Source of the DNA: Tubulanus polymorphus
Taxonomy: Eukaryota > Nemertea > Palaeonemertea > Tubulaniformes > Tubulanidae
NCBI RefSeq assembly: GCF_964204645.1
Contig: NC_134028.1
Span: 12,257,001 to 12,321,000 of the forward strand
Direction of reading: 5' to 3'
Length of the DNA stretch: 64,000 bases
Shown: positions 43,851-55,140 of the stretch, one piece after another
Layout: the number at the start of each line of letters is the position of its first letter
Position numbering within the stretch: the first letter of the stretch is position 1
The notes under the pieces: model-generated
The model's database searches: none
Seen by the model: the letters and a program-made list of their open reading frames with translations, nothing else
Told to the model about the DNA's origin: nothing
Program-made: the position numbers and the translations under genes

Positions 43851-44205
43851 AAAGGGAAGTGAAAAACTGCGGAACGGAAGACTGAGATACGGTGGGGACA
43901 GGAAGAAGAGGTCGCATTCATGAAATTGAAGGTAATGCTTACATCCAGCTCCATTTTAGGATTTGCTGACTTCAATAGGCCATTTGAGCTTCATGCGGAC
44001 GCGGCTCATGATGGGTTAGGGGCCATTTTATATCAAACCGATGACAATGGAACGAACAAAGTGAATGCATATGCAAGTAGAGGTTTGACTACATCAGAGA
44101 AGAAGTATCCCGCCCATAAACTCGAGTTGCTGGCCTTGAAATGGGCAGCAACGGAAATATTTCATGACTACTTATATGGCAGTGCTTCATCTAGCATTAA
44201 AAAAG
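43851..44205 (+). pseudogene. Ty3/gypsy RNase H remnant
   Basis: F-E-L-H-A-D-A-A-H-D-G-L-G-A-I-L-Y holds the first RNase H Asp, and Y-P-A-H-K-L-E-L-L-A-L-K-W-A holds the Glu. The domain is cut near 44205 by the insertion that follows, before the third acidic residue. Confidence 0.9.
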
Positions 44206-44206
44206 G

Positions 44207-45225
44207 GCAGGGTGCCAATTTCAAATAAGGGCATTTTTTGCGTGATTCCATCGGAGCAAGGGCACATAATAACGCGCTCAGGTCTGTTTTAGGGGCAAAC
44301 TGCAATGTTCCCTATTGCATAGAATCGAGGTACCCCCTACTACGATTGAGGACTAGAAACTATGTTTAAATCTGATTATGCCATGAGTGACACACTTGAC
44401 CACAGTACATCCTTACACCTATGCCTGTCAATGAACAAAAGTTAATCTAGATAGGGCTTTCAAAATGATTTGGAAAACCAGTTGCAGACAAAAAAATTGC
44501 AGAAAAAAGCAATCTCAAGTAACAAATACAGCGAAAAAGAGCCAGCAATAGTGTATAGGCCTACATGAAATTGCATATTTTTAATCTTAGAAATATCAAA
44601 TTAATTGATTTAAATTGATAGTGGTAGTGATTGGCAAGTAACTGTTGATAATTGGTAAGCATTCAGCTTAAGAACACATTATTGCTATTAGGCTACTCAA
44701 ACTAATTGTCTGTGCGAGTCTCTCTAAGAGTTCACCGAACAAAGTTTTTCACCTTGTATATAAAAAATTTGTCAAATAGTCTAGATAAAAAGATCCAGAG
44801 CATCACGATGTGTTCAAAACGAAACAATCCATTGAATATACACTACCAGCTTTACAACGGCAGTCGCTAGAATGATTGGCAGTAGTTTGGAAGTCAGCCA
44901 ATTTGCTGGAAACTTAAACTAGGCCACGCGTCTGAGGCACGTTTTCACACTGACTGCAGAACATTTGAATATAACCACTGATCACATGAGCTACTATCGT
45001 TGATATCATACGAGATATTTCATAGCCGTCACAGGAAACTTACTAACAGTCGGATGCGTCGGCTTATTTTGAAAGCCCTGACTCATTACTCGTGACTGAC
45101 AAGGGCAGGATGGCGGACCTACGGCAAGTGATGAGGGCACAAGGGCGAGCATGGGACACATCTGAAGGGCACAAGGGCGGCTATTTTCGGGGGCGGAGCG
45201 GACCGCCCTTCTATTTTTGGCTAGA
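44207..45225. mobile_element. About 1-kb insertion inside the gypsy element
   Basis: Gypsy coding sequence stops at about 44205 and integrase sequence starts at about 45228. The intervening DNA begins AAAAAAGGGCAGGGTGCC and ends GCGGACCGCCCTT, with several AAGGGCAC/AGGGCGG words near the ends. A central word CTAGAATGATTGGCAG recurs at about 63591. This suggests a non-coding TIR element related to the one starting at 63356, but the ends are not a clean inverted repeat, and some gypsy sequence is also missing. Confidence 0.45.
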
Positions 45226-45780
45226 TGACGCACTGTATGGGAACAAATGCTGTGTCCACACACCATATCACCTTGCAGGCAATGGTGCTGTGGAAAGGTG
45301 TAATAGCACGTTGATTCATGTACTGTGTAGTTTGCCTCCCGAGGAAAAGCACACCCCATGAGTCAACGGGATTTGAGCCATTCTATCTAATGTTCGGAAG
45401 AAGACCTAGACTGTCAGTTGATCAGAAGTTTGGTTGGGGAAATGAGGAAAGCGCAACATCAACCACAGAGTTCGTGAAACAGATGGAACATCAAAAATGG
45501 AAGTGGCATGGAATTTTGCGGCGGATCACCTAGCTAGGCAAGGGGATAGATGGAAAATGTTGTATGACGGGAGATGTAGATGTGCAGAGTTAACACCTGG
45601 GGATATGGTGTAAGTCAAACGTGAAGGTTTCAAGGAACAGCACAAATTAGCTGACCATTGGGAATCGGTACCTTATATTGTGGAAAACAAGGTAGCTGGA
45701 GATGTGCCTGTTTAAGAGGTATAACAAATGGAAGGAGGAGGTTGGAAAATACTGCATAGAAATAAGTTATTACCTTAGAC
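45226..45780 (+). pseudogene. Ty3/gypsy integrase C-terminal half
   Basis: Reads T-P-Y-H-L-A-G-N-G-A-V-E-R-C-N-S-T-L, which holds the Glu of the DDE triad; the two Asp are lost. Then come G-F-E-P-F-Y-L-M-F-G-R-R-P-R-L, a D-R-W-K-x-x-Y-D block, an L-T-P-G-D-M-V block, H-K-L-A-D-H-W-E and a final L-H-R-N-K-L-L-P. There are at least three frame changes or stops. Confidence 0.88.
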
Positions 45781-46380
45781 TACTCCTTTGCGTGACAGTG
45801 GGGAATCGTTTCAGGAACATGAAGTAAACCGGGAACCAGTTACTCCGGGAGATTTGGTTTTTGATAATCCGAAGGAAGTAGTAACTGAGGTGCCCGATGA
45901 TGGGACCGACGAGGCAGACTGGGTACTCGCCTCACACGCGATGTGGGAACTGCGGAGGAACTGCATGTTGAGTCTAAGAATGAGGGTGCGGACACGGTGT
46001 TTTCTCGTGATTCTGAAATGAGAGGTTCTCCAGAGCCGGTTTCGGAGGGAGTTGTGGGAACAGTAATACGCCTATTCTGGGACTACCGGGAGCTGATCAA
46101 ACGAGCGGTTCTGTGAAGCGACCAGTTCTTATTGACCTCTGTTGCAACATCACCGGATGTTGGCGAATCGAGTCCTAGTTCGGAAGAACGTCCTGTGCCG
46201 AGACCTTGGACGAGGCGACCCCCAGCTTGGCAGTGTTCAGGGGAATTTTTGATGTATAATATGCAGATGGATCGTAGGAAGATTGAATTGTTTCTGGAAT
46301 ATGCGAGGAATCCAGAGATTCTAGATAATCCTAGATTGTTAGATGCGCTTACTAACATGATCCGAACCGGTATAGACTAG
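45781..46380 (+). pseudogene. Ty3/gypsy polyprotein C-terminal tail
   Basis: Acidic, low-complexity frames including T-R-R-P-P-A-W, a basic Pro-rich phrase often found at the end of gypsy polyproteins. The frame ends TAG at 46378-46380. A 3' LTR is not recognisable before family A copy A7 starts. Confidence 0.6.
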
Positions 46381-46428
46381 AGTGTAAAATGCAGTCTCAT
46401 TAACTATGTACAGTGTGATATGAAAATA

Positions 46429-47575
46429 AAATAAATTGCCCATGGGCAAAGTGTGGTTTACCTTAAGAGAGGTTGTTTTGGGTAAGGGCATTGCTTGAAA
46501 AATCTTTTTAATTCGTGACTTCAAAGTTCTATATTGTATTTTATCTTTCTGAAAGAATTATTTTGTAGGCAAATAAGACCAAAAATATACATTTGTTCAC
46601 GGTCCACGTCCAAACAAATTTCGTAGGGTACAGGTGGTACAGGTAGGCGCGGCAGGGAAACTATTTTATATTTTCAAAGAAATATTTTTCACAATATGAA
46701 AAAATCTTCAAATGAAATTCATATGATGTCACATATCGGAGTGTGGCTGAATATTTAGTCTTGGAAACCTCTTCCAATGTATGGCTGCGGAATCTAAACT
46801 GGCGCAGTAAGAAATGATAATCGGCGTATTAGATCGTTTTAAATCCTGGAATTTACTACTACAATATTCAGACTTCGACCTATAGCTATAGTTTGCTGCT
46901 TAGTATTTTCAGGTCACAAGAAATTACAATTTATTATAAATTATATCAAACAGAAAACACAGCGCTCATCTTCTGCTGATGAAATGTCAAACGCGCCAGC
47001 AAGCAGCATTTACAGTATCACTATAGTAATGTACTGTACGAGCGTGTGTTTATGTGTTTGTGTGTGCAACAGTCTATAGCACTCCGCGCGCACGTGAATT
47101 TTTTCGATGTCAATCAAAACAATCAACGGGTATTAAAATGAAACAATACCTATGGCGATATGTGAAATAATTATATTCTCACCAGCAATGAGCATATAAA
47201 ATTTGTACCTAGTCCAATGAAACGTTCGCCACTCTATGGCTTTCCCATAATTAATTTAGTAGCGCTGGAATTCCCCGTATATCCCAAAAACAGCCAATCA
47301 CATTCGCTCGTAAAGACAAGGCCCCCAATCGAGGTCATTGCAATTTTATACACGAGAGCTAAGAATTTTCCCGCCAAAAACAGTTTTTCGTAGAATTTTA
47401 ACAATGTTGACCATGTCATCGACGGAAGTTCGCCATGTCTTCAATCGCATCGATTATACGTCGTTTAAGCCGAGAACCAATGAAACATATGCTCACATAA
47501 AAAAACGTACCGCGATTTTACATGAATTGGCTCAATGCCAACTTCATATTGCTGACAAAGGTAAACCAAAAAGAA
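46429..47575 (+). repeat. Family A repeat, best full-length copy (A7)
   Basis: Has the whole order: AT-rich 5' end with GTGTGGTTTACCTTAAGAG; middle part; AACAGCCAATCACATTCGCT (CCAAT box, about 47289); AATTTTATACACGAGAGC (TATA-like, about 47342); ATG at 47404; exon-like frame; and the common 3' end CTGACAAAGGTAAACCAAA. Near the 5' end GGTTTACCTT is the inverse of the 3'-end AAAGGTAAACC, so the family has imperfect inverted subterminal ends. Confidence 0.88.
47404..47560 (+). CDS. Exon-like open frame carried by family A
   Basis: Unrecognised. From ATG 47404 (a second ATG is at 47413) the frame reads about 52 codons, including S-S-T-E-V-R-H-V-F-N-R-I-D-Y-T-S-F and H-I-K-K-R-T-A-I-L-H-E-L-A, to GACAAAG|GTAAAC at 47560/47561, a fair 5' splice site. 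If unspliced the frame continues to 47640. Copies at 8.53 kb (TAG), 22.9 kb (frameshift), 15.6 and 60.95 kb (deletion) are broken, so this is the only copy in the window with the frame open throughout. It may be exon 1 of an autonomous relative or a captured gene start. Confidence 0.4.
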
Positions 47576-48290
47576 AAGAACAAAAAAGGGGGAGGGACCC
47601 TGTTGTTATATTATTCATTATATATGTGGTTGACTGCTGATATCAATTGTTGTTGGCCTTGACATTTTATAGTTCTTATTATGCTGTCCCAGTTCGTTAA
47701 CTGGTTGTAAAGATATACTTTGAGATATGGAGGACGATATTTTATGGCTGGGGGAAGTATGTGATAGACATTCATTAGGGACATTTTAGTGAATAATACA
47801 ATGTTCGGGAACGACAGTCAAGCCTGTGGTGCACTCTCAGTTATGTTTTGGTTGCGGGTTTGGTCTTGGTTGGAGAGTTTGTGTATTTTATACATATCTT
47901 GCGCAGCCTAGAATGTCTCTTAGATTCTTTCCACGTTTGAATATATTCTTGGTGGTTCTTTGAATATCATTTTAAGAGTCCTGTCCAACTGGATTAGTTT
48001 CCAGAGTTTCATAAGCAACTATCGGATGTTATCCGTTGTCGGGTCGTATGCAGTGATGAGAAGAACTGAGTCCGACGACTGGTCCTTTTTAACCGGTCTA
48101 AATAGGTCTCCCCAGTTCCGTTGGTTGGCTTTCTTTATTTTAATTTTTTGATTTGTGTAACCTCTATCCAGAAGGTAGCCTTACAGTTTCGTGCATTCTG
48201 AGCAATATTCACTTTCATCCGAGCAGATATTCTGAAATCTTAGTGGCTGTACATATGCGGTGTTATTGTCACAATGAGGTGGGTGACACA
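47576..48290. other. No gene seen
   Basis: Includes a short purine-rich AAAAAGGGGGAGGGA at about 47582, with no coding support. Confidence 0.35.
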
Positions 48291-48690
48291 AATGTGGAAA
48301 AAATTTTTCCCATCTATGAATGAGTACTGAAGACACTAAGATGGCCGCCAATTGCATCATAATAGGTTGACCAAAATACCTGTCTCAGGTATAAAAGATC
48401 CCTTTCCAAAGAATACCCATCACAAATTGCAATGAATAATGGCAAACCAGTAGGAAGCTATAGGACTCAGATTTCAGGCCAAAATTGACGTTTTTGGAAA
48501 CTAAAAGGTCATATGATGACAATCTTGAGCCTGATCGACCCACTTTTTCTTGTGCCGATGGGCCCTGCGGGACATCAAATATGTATGAAAGATCACGGTA
48601 ATTAATCAAAGCGTCTTCAAAATTTCTATCAAAAAGTTCAATAAATGACCAATGGTCCTGTGGCTCGCCAAACTGGTGTGAAGTAAAAAT
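48291..48690 (+). repeat. Family B tail fragment
   Basis: Matches 42804-43160 and 49418-49770 in order (AAGATGGCCGCCAAT, CCCTTTCCAAAGAATACCCA, AAAGCGTCTTCAAAATTTC). Confidence 0.8.
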
Positions 48691-48756
48691 CTGTCACGTA
48701 GGCTACCGGTATGCAAGAATTCATTTCATTGAAATTTAAACATGAAAAAAATATAT

Positions 48757-50027
48757 AACTAGGGGTCCAGGGACACCATGCCCCCTTGGGAAGTGGTTTC
48801 AAATGCTAAACAATCTTACAATTTCAATATTCAATGCCCCCTGGTGACCATATACAAAAACCAATGACCTTGAAACTCACCAAAATCATAGAACATGTCA
48901 GCAGCTACGATTTTGTAATTGATTGTGATAACAAAATATGCCTCATTACTAATTTAATAAGAAAATACTAAGTTATTCTACCATTCAACGCCTCCTGGTG
49001 ACAATATGCAAAACCCATTGACCTTGAAACTCACCACAATATAGAGCATGTCATGAACTACAACTTTGCAATTGATCATGGTAACAAAATATGCCTTGGT
49101 ACCAATCTAATAGGGAAATACTAAGTTATTCTACTATTCAACACCCCCTGGGGACCATATAGAATAACCAATGTCCTTAAAACTCACCACAATCATAGAT
49201 GATGTCATGAGCTACAACTTTGCAATTGATTGTGGTAACAAAATATGCATAGGTACAAATATTATATAGAAATACTAAGTTATTGTATTATTCAATGCCC
49301 CCTGGTGGCCATATACAAAAACCAATGAACTTGAAACTCACCACAATCATAGAACACGTTATGAGCTATAACTTTCCAATTGATTGTGGTAACACAATAT
49401 GCTTAGGTATCAATACAATGTGGAAAAACTTTCTCCAACCTACGAATCAGTACTGATGACACCAAAATGGCCGCCAATCGTGTCATAATTGGCTGATCAA
49501 AAATACCTGTCTCAGGTGTCAAATATCCCTTTTCAAAGAATAACCATCATAAATTGCAATGAGAAATGGCAAACCACTAGGAAGCTACAGAACTCAGAAT
49601 TCGGGCCAAATTGACATTTTTGGGCACTAAAAAGGACATAGGAAGGCCATCTTGAGTCTGATCAACCCAATTTTTCTGAGGGGCCCTTGGGGGAATCAAA
49701 TATAGACGAAACATCAAGGTAATTGATCAAAGCGTCTTCAAATTTTCCCTCATAAGTTCAAAAATGGGTAAAAAGTGCTGATTTTGGCGAACAACAATGG
49801 CTGCCAGTCGGCCATTTTGATTCAGACAGGGCCAGTTTTTGGGCTGAATATGTGTCTAGGGTTGATACATGTGTAACCCAAATATCAAGACATTACATTG
49901 AAGCTTCTTCAAAACTTCCCAAAATAACTGGATTCCGTCTACGGATGGACGGACGGACGGATGGACGGACGGACGAAAAGTGAACGCAATAGCCCGCTGG
50001 GACTAAAGTTCCAAGTGGGCTAAAAAT
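48757..50027 (+). repeat. Family B repeat, most complete copy
   Basis: Opens CTAGGGGTCCAGGGACACC. Unit anchors AAACTCACCA occur at about 48873, 49027, 49180 and 49334 (153-154 bp). The tail runs to a (GGAC)n stretch at 49941-49975 and finishes near CAATAGCCCGCTGGGACTAA and AAGTGGGCTAAAA. The first 35 bases contain TGCCCACTTGGGA in other copies, the inverse of the final TCCAAGTGGGC, an inverted subterminal pair. No protein is encoded. Confidence 0.88.
49941..49975 (+). repeat. (GGAC)n microsatellite
   Basis: ACGGATGGACGGACGGACGG and following units, near the 3' end of the family B copy. Confidence 0.9.
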
Positions 50028-50609
50028 GACTCAATTTTGATAAGTGTGAACTTTTAATGATAACTGACTTTTAACAAGAATGAAATCTTCGAAAAATTGA
50101 TTATGGGCCTCTTGTCTGAACAAATGTTCATAATTGTAATACATCCCTTGAATGATGTAAAACTACTAAAACTATGAGTGGCCCGATAAGATACGGTACA
50201 AACTTGGTGAGAGCCTGGGTTTCATCGGAGGTTTTTTCATTTTAATCATCCGACCAATCAGGACAGAAGCTCCCAAGTTCTTCAAATTTGAGGCCAGTCA
50301 GTGCCGCAGAAACCCTCTTATAATCCTGTTGATTATCATTATTATTATACATTTCCCACTTTCCAGCCAAAATTTTTTTCATAAAATGTAACTCCTCTCA
50401 GATTTGAACACTAACAGCTTATAAACGTAATTTTCATTTCTGTCAGTTATATAACTCAGTGCCTGACCATTTCGAATTTGCGTATAGTAATTTCTTATGA
50501 ATTAATCCTGTGTAATTACCGGGTCTAAACAGCGACAAGAATAACGCAAAGCATTGTCATCCATTGATAAAAGTACTTTAGCGGACGACCTCGAGCGTCA
50601 AACTGAATC
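50028..50609. other. No gene seen
   Basis: Unassigned spacer. Confidence 0.3.
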
Positions 50610-50850
50610 CACTACCAGGGAATGTTAGACATGATTTCTTGGTCTAACTGCAGTTAAAGTTACCTTTCAACTGGGTGGTGCTATGATATGAGTACATATG
50701 ATAGCAAATGAGTACTCGGCAAAGCAATGATCATTGTTGGCTACCTACTTGCCTAATGCCTAGCTTTATGGGGGATACGCCTAGAATAGATTTAGGCCCT
50801 TAATGTAGTGTGTAGAGCCATTCGAAAGCCTTAGTAGTTAGTAAGGGACT
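50610..50850 (+). repeat. Family E repeat (copy E2)
   Basis: Matches 20105-20280 (GCAAATGAGTACTCGGCAAA versus GCAGATGAGTACTCGGTGAA, and TTGGCTACCTACTTGCCTA), with a 40-bp insertion relative to it. Confidence 0.8.
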
Positions 50851-50877
50851 GGTTTACACTTATGTATACGACTATTC

Positions 50878-50912
50878 AGGGTTTTCTGTTACATCACAGA
50901 AAACCCTATTGA
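50878..50912. repeat. AGGGTTTTCTGT inverted repeat
   Basis: AGGGTTTTCTGT, short loop TACATC, ACAGAAAACCCT: a perfect 12-bp stem. Confidence 0.85.
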
Positions 50913-52289
50913 GATTCGCGTGTTTCTTCTAATTATTATTTTATGTCACACTATTTTCACTAAAAGAACTAAGGCTTTGTTACCTTGCCGCTGTTGTCGA
51001 TACAATCCGTATGATATCGTTCAGCTCACTGAGATCTACAAATACTTCGCGTGTTTTTTCACGAATAATCGTTACAAAAGCACTGTCGGGCTGTAAACAT
51101 TGAAAATTTAGCCCCATTCAATGGGCGACATGTTTTTCGAGTCGTCATCCCGAAATCAAACCGCAGGCCGATATTCACTTCGATTATCAATTCAAGTATA
51201 AATGAACTAATTTATTGCCGCAGACTTCACATTCAGCCGCGGTCTTCAAACAGTAATTTTAACAATAGCCCATTTTCCTCATCAAATCATATTACCGATA
51301 CACTGGAAATTTACTACTTTAGATTTTAAAAGCACTGTCGAGCCGTAAACATCGACGAATCGACGTGTGTCACTACATCGTCGTTCCGTGGATCAGCTGC
51401 GAGTTTCTACTCATCATGAGAATCAAATCGAGTACAAATTAATTTATTACTACCAGTGATTTGGCTGCGGGTTTCAAGGAGTTTAACAATACCTATTTTT
51501 CATTACCAAATTAACCGTGTATTTACTAAGATAAATCTTTAGTGTACTGGGGAGTCGTAGGCCTAAACTAAACACGCCGAAGAGATATAGCGGGGAAAAG
51601 CTGTTATGTCGACGAGGTGTCAAAATAAAAGAATATGTTACTTTATTCGGCCGCGGGCTCAACCTCTATATCAATACCATCAATACTCTATATTTCCTAC
51701 AGAACATACCGATCGTTGTCAAATGCACAAGGTTTCTACTAAATACAAGTATATAACACACTCCTATCCGTATGCTGGATTCACACTTGACATTCGGAGT
51801 AAGCGTTCGCTGTGGGGGAAAGGAGATCGTTCGCTGTGTCGCTTGAAGATTTTATTGAGTTTTACGCGACCTTAAGGCTTTAGGCCTACTGGTACTGACC
51901 TTTACTGTCTCAAACAAACACTGTATAATTGTTGCGTTTATTAACGGACTCATTGGATTGAACTTCAAAACTAAATTTACGATATTTAGGCGGGTTGTTA
52001 TTTAATAAGCCTACGACCAATCTGTCCGGATGTTAGGCCTACGCAGGCTGGTAGCCTCTACTAGGTTCAAGTTAAGTTCACTGTAAATGAGGAATCAGAT
52101 TTATTAAAATGCATGTGTGATTAGTGATTAACTGGTTCTGACTTGCAACGATCAATCACAATTATCAATTTTATTGGCAAAAATGAAGATTCTTTTTTTA
52201 AATTTCGTCTGAGCAGACAGCTTTATAAGCCAGACCATTTGAGTTTTTTCATCATAAATGAAACTGGTATTTCATTAATTGCTAATGAC
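50913..52289. other. No gene seen
   Basis: The 89-codon frame at 51606-51875 has no recognisable motif. An internal repeat (AAAGCACTGTCGGGCTGTAA near 51077 and AAAGCACTGTCGAGCCGTAA near 51330) shows an old tandem duplication of about 250 bp. Confidence 0.35.
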
Positions 52290-52572
52290 TTAAGCCGGAC
52301 GTAGGTCGGCTTTGCGACAGCTTGTTACTCATTGCAACGCCATTCACTGCGACCGCCAGAGACGATTGTGTCGCAACGACTCATTGACCTACACTGTTCT
52401 ACTTTCTGCGATGCGACACGACTGTCACAACCGACCTACGCGCTCTTGCGACTGGCAGAAACTATAGTCGCAAACAGTTGCTGACAATCGTATCGCAACC
52501 GACTTGCACCGAAACTTGCGAGGCAATGCAATGATCGCATCGCGTCGCAAGGCCGACCTACGTCCGGCTTTA
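52290..52572. mobile_element. Short TIR element, about 280 bp
   Basis: TTAAGCCGGACGTAGGTCGG at 52290 is the reverse complement of the end CCGACCTACGTCCGGCTTTAA (52553-52572), with one extra T. The interior is full of GCGAC, TCGCAAC and CGACCTAC words in both orientations. Non-coding. Confidence 0.85.
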
Positions 52573-52609
52573 AGTAACTGCGGAGGACCAGAAATATCTT
52601 CTTTTTCGT

Positions 52610-53130
52610 TCAAAAGACCTTTCGCTTGAAAATTCTTTCGTCTAGAAAAAATTTATTTCGTTCGAACTAATAACATTCTGTTCGATTGAACCAATTTGAA
52701 AAAATGGTTAGAACAAAGTTGAACAAACTTTTTTCTGTCCAAACGAAAGGTTTTTCGTTCGAACAATCGTTCAATCGAACAGGATCGTTTTAATTTGAAC
52801 AGAATTTTCTTGTCAGATCATTAAGTTTTTCGTTCGAACAAGTATATTGTAAAATGTTTTTTCTCCGAATCAAAAGTATTGAGTAGTCCGTTCAATCGAA
52901 AAGAATTGTTTTCATTCAAACATTCATTCGAAAAAATTGTTTTCGCTCAACCAAATTTTTTGCCGGGACAAAAAGTTTTTCATTTCAACAATATCATAGC
53001 TTTTTATTCGAACACATTTTTTGTCAGAATGAAGAAAAGTTTTGGTTCAAACAAAAAGCGTATTGTTCGATCAAACAGAATTGTTTTCATTCGAACAAGA
53101 TTTTCTTGTCGGAACATTAAGTTTTTGGGT
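52610..53130 (-). repeat. Family D minisatellite-like array, inverted
   Basis: Words GTTCGAAC, TTCGATCAAACAGAATTGTT and TTTTCTTGTCGGAACATTAA are the reverse complements of those in 14.1-14.8 and 11.6-11.8 kb. Confidence 0.75.
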
Positions 53131-53134
53131 CAAA

Positions 53135-53480
53135 CAGCGTGTTAAGTTTGTTTTGGAAATTTACTCGGTCTGGTATATTTTGGATTACTGTGTATGTCAT
53201 TTGTCAGGACATTAAATAGAAGACGACTTAGGATACTACCTAGCATGACTCCACTAGTTAGACCGACTTATTCCAAGATGAGGCGTTCCGTTGATTTCGA
53301 CTACAAGGTTTCGTTCAGAGATAACTGCTGAGCCATTTGGACGACCTATCATTGATACTGTTTCCTAATAGCCTGTTTAGTAATGGCTGATGTTGTGCCT
53401 TATCAAATGCTTTGTCCAAATCCACCGTTGAACAGGATTCTAAGACTGTGCAGAAAACCCGTTATCGCTGCTTTGCAGCT
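53135..53480 (-). pseudogene. LINE reverse transcriptase remnant, inverted copy
   Basis: The minus strand reads V-D-L-D-K-A-F-D-K-A-Q-H-Q-P-L-L-N-R-L-L, then S-S-K-W-L-S-S-Y-L, and further on the remains of the G-S-I-L-x-x-L-L-F block, all collinear with 10916-11460. Both copies share the stretch GACCGAGTAAATTTCCAAAA at the border with family D. Confidence 0.75.
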
Positions 53481-53929
53481 ATATTTATTTCGATTACTTT
53501 CCTTCCAGCTATTAATCGTGGAATGAACTGGTCACTACGGTCTTAAATTCCTTTGCCGATTCTTGCAGCTGGTGGGAATATATTTAAACCACAGTATGCA
53601 AGTGTACGTTTCAAATTAAGCGTCACAGATGCTGTAAGTACTTGACGTTTTGTGTAATTTTTTTTTTCTAATGTCATGTTTAAAATATTTGGATCAGTTA
53701 TCAATCGTGCTAGTGTACATGCAGAATTGGATTCATTGTTATTATGGGATGATAATTCACGAGCATGAAGAGTCCTACGATATACCCTTGATATGAAGCT
53801 TTTAAAAGTTTATCAGAGACTTGTTTTGGAGTAAACCGAATAGCCCTTAAAATACCAATTCCACAGGGCTTAACGGTCGGTGCTCTGCAAGACAGTAGTA
53901 ATAGATATTTCACGACAAACACACGATTT
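53481..53929. other. No gene seen
   Basis: May include further LINE remains on the minus strand, but no motif is readable. Confidence 0.3.
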
Positions 53930-54080
53930 AAATATTTATTATACTTTCTTTCACTCCTCTATTATATTACATAACTGAGTAATTCTTACATTAGATTTCT
54001 TAATTGCAGGTGGAAAGAGGTCAGATGGCATGAAAATCGACTGTGGCTGACTAATTGACGCGCGCAGATAAAGCGTTGAG
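53930..54080 (+). repeat. Family E repeat (copy E3, 3' part)
   Basis: Matches 20320-20455, with AACTGAGTAATTCTTACATT and GGTGGAAAGAGGTCAGATG. Confidence 0.8.
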
Positions 54081-55140
54081 CCGTGGGTTCCGTATTTTTT
54101 GAGAAATTTACCAAAAAGTTTCAAAAATTCGATTTTTTTGAGCTCGTTTTTGTATGCAGCATCTTTAACTGTCCAAAACAACACATGCGAAAATTCAATG
54201 CTGTTTGCGTCGGAAGAACTTTATATTGCCAAGATCCGACGCTTGGTTTGGTAGTTATGGTCTTTCAAAGACGAAACCCCTCAAAATGTTGGTCCTATAA
54301 AATTTGCGTTGACCCGGTTTTGACTTCCATCATGACATCATAACATTGAACGAGGTGGATCAGCTGGTGCGCGTTATTTCATAAACAAAATGGCGGCACG
54401 ATTGAATATAAATATTGATATTCAAGGCGTATGATAAAACGATTTATTGTGTGCGATGTGTTCAATGATTCATCTAGTTTTAATATCCCGTGCATAAGGT
54501 AACGTTGCATCAAGATATATGACGAAAATGTGGTTTCAAAATGCGGAAATTTACTTCCGTGTTCGCCACACAGCTAATTCACTGATAGCATCGAATTTTT
54601 AGAGATGAGTCTGATATTTACACGACTGGAATACTTGTTTTATCATCATTAATTGAAGTCATTTTATCAACGTTCGCATTAGCAATCCGATCCTTTTTGG
54701 AGCCTGATTATTTGTATTATTTTGTTAGTGTCTCTTTGGAGCGTACATCATTCTGTCTCACCTACCGGTTTTTTTCTTGCAGCAAAAGTAGATAAGTATC
54801 GTATTCTACATCCTTTTTGTTAATGCTCGTCATCTGAAAAAATCAATGTCAAATTCATCAGGTCTTATGCAACACCCCAGTGGGCACACAACCAATTTTC
54901 GACGTCAATCATGCGTTGAAGTCGCTTTACCAGTTGATTTCAGCTATTATTCAGATTATATCAATGTGGGCTTAAAGCAACGTTCTGAATCATTATTGAC
55001 AATATTGTTTTCTTCATTTTGAAAACCCATTTGCTCAAATGGTCCTTCAATATCAATACCAATCACCATGATACTCCCCGGAAAATACTTTAGATTGCCA
55101 GGCAGACACCAATGTGACCCCCTCCTCTTTATCAACAAAG
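54081..55140. other. No gene seen
   Basis: The 86-codon frame at 54083-54343 has no recognisable motif. The remainder is AT-rich. Confidence 0.35.
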
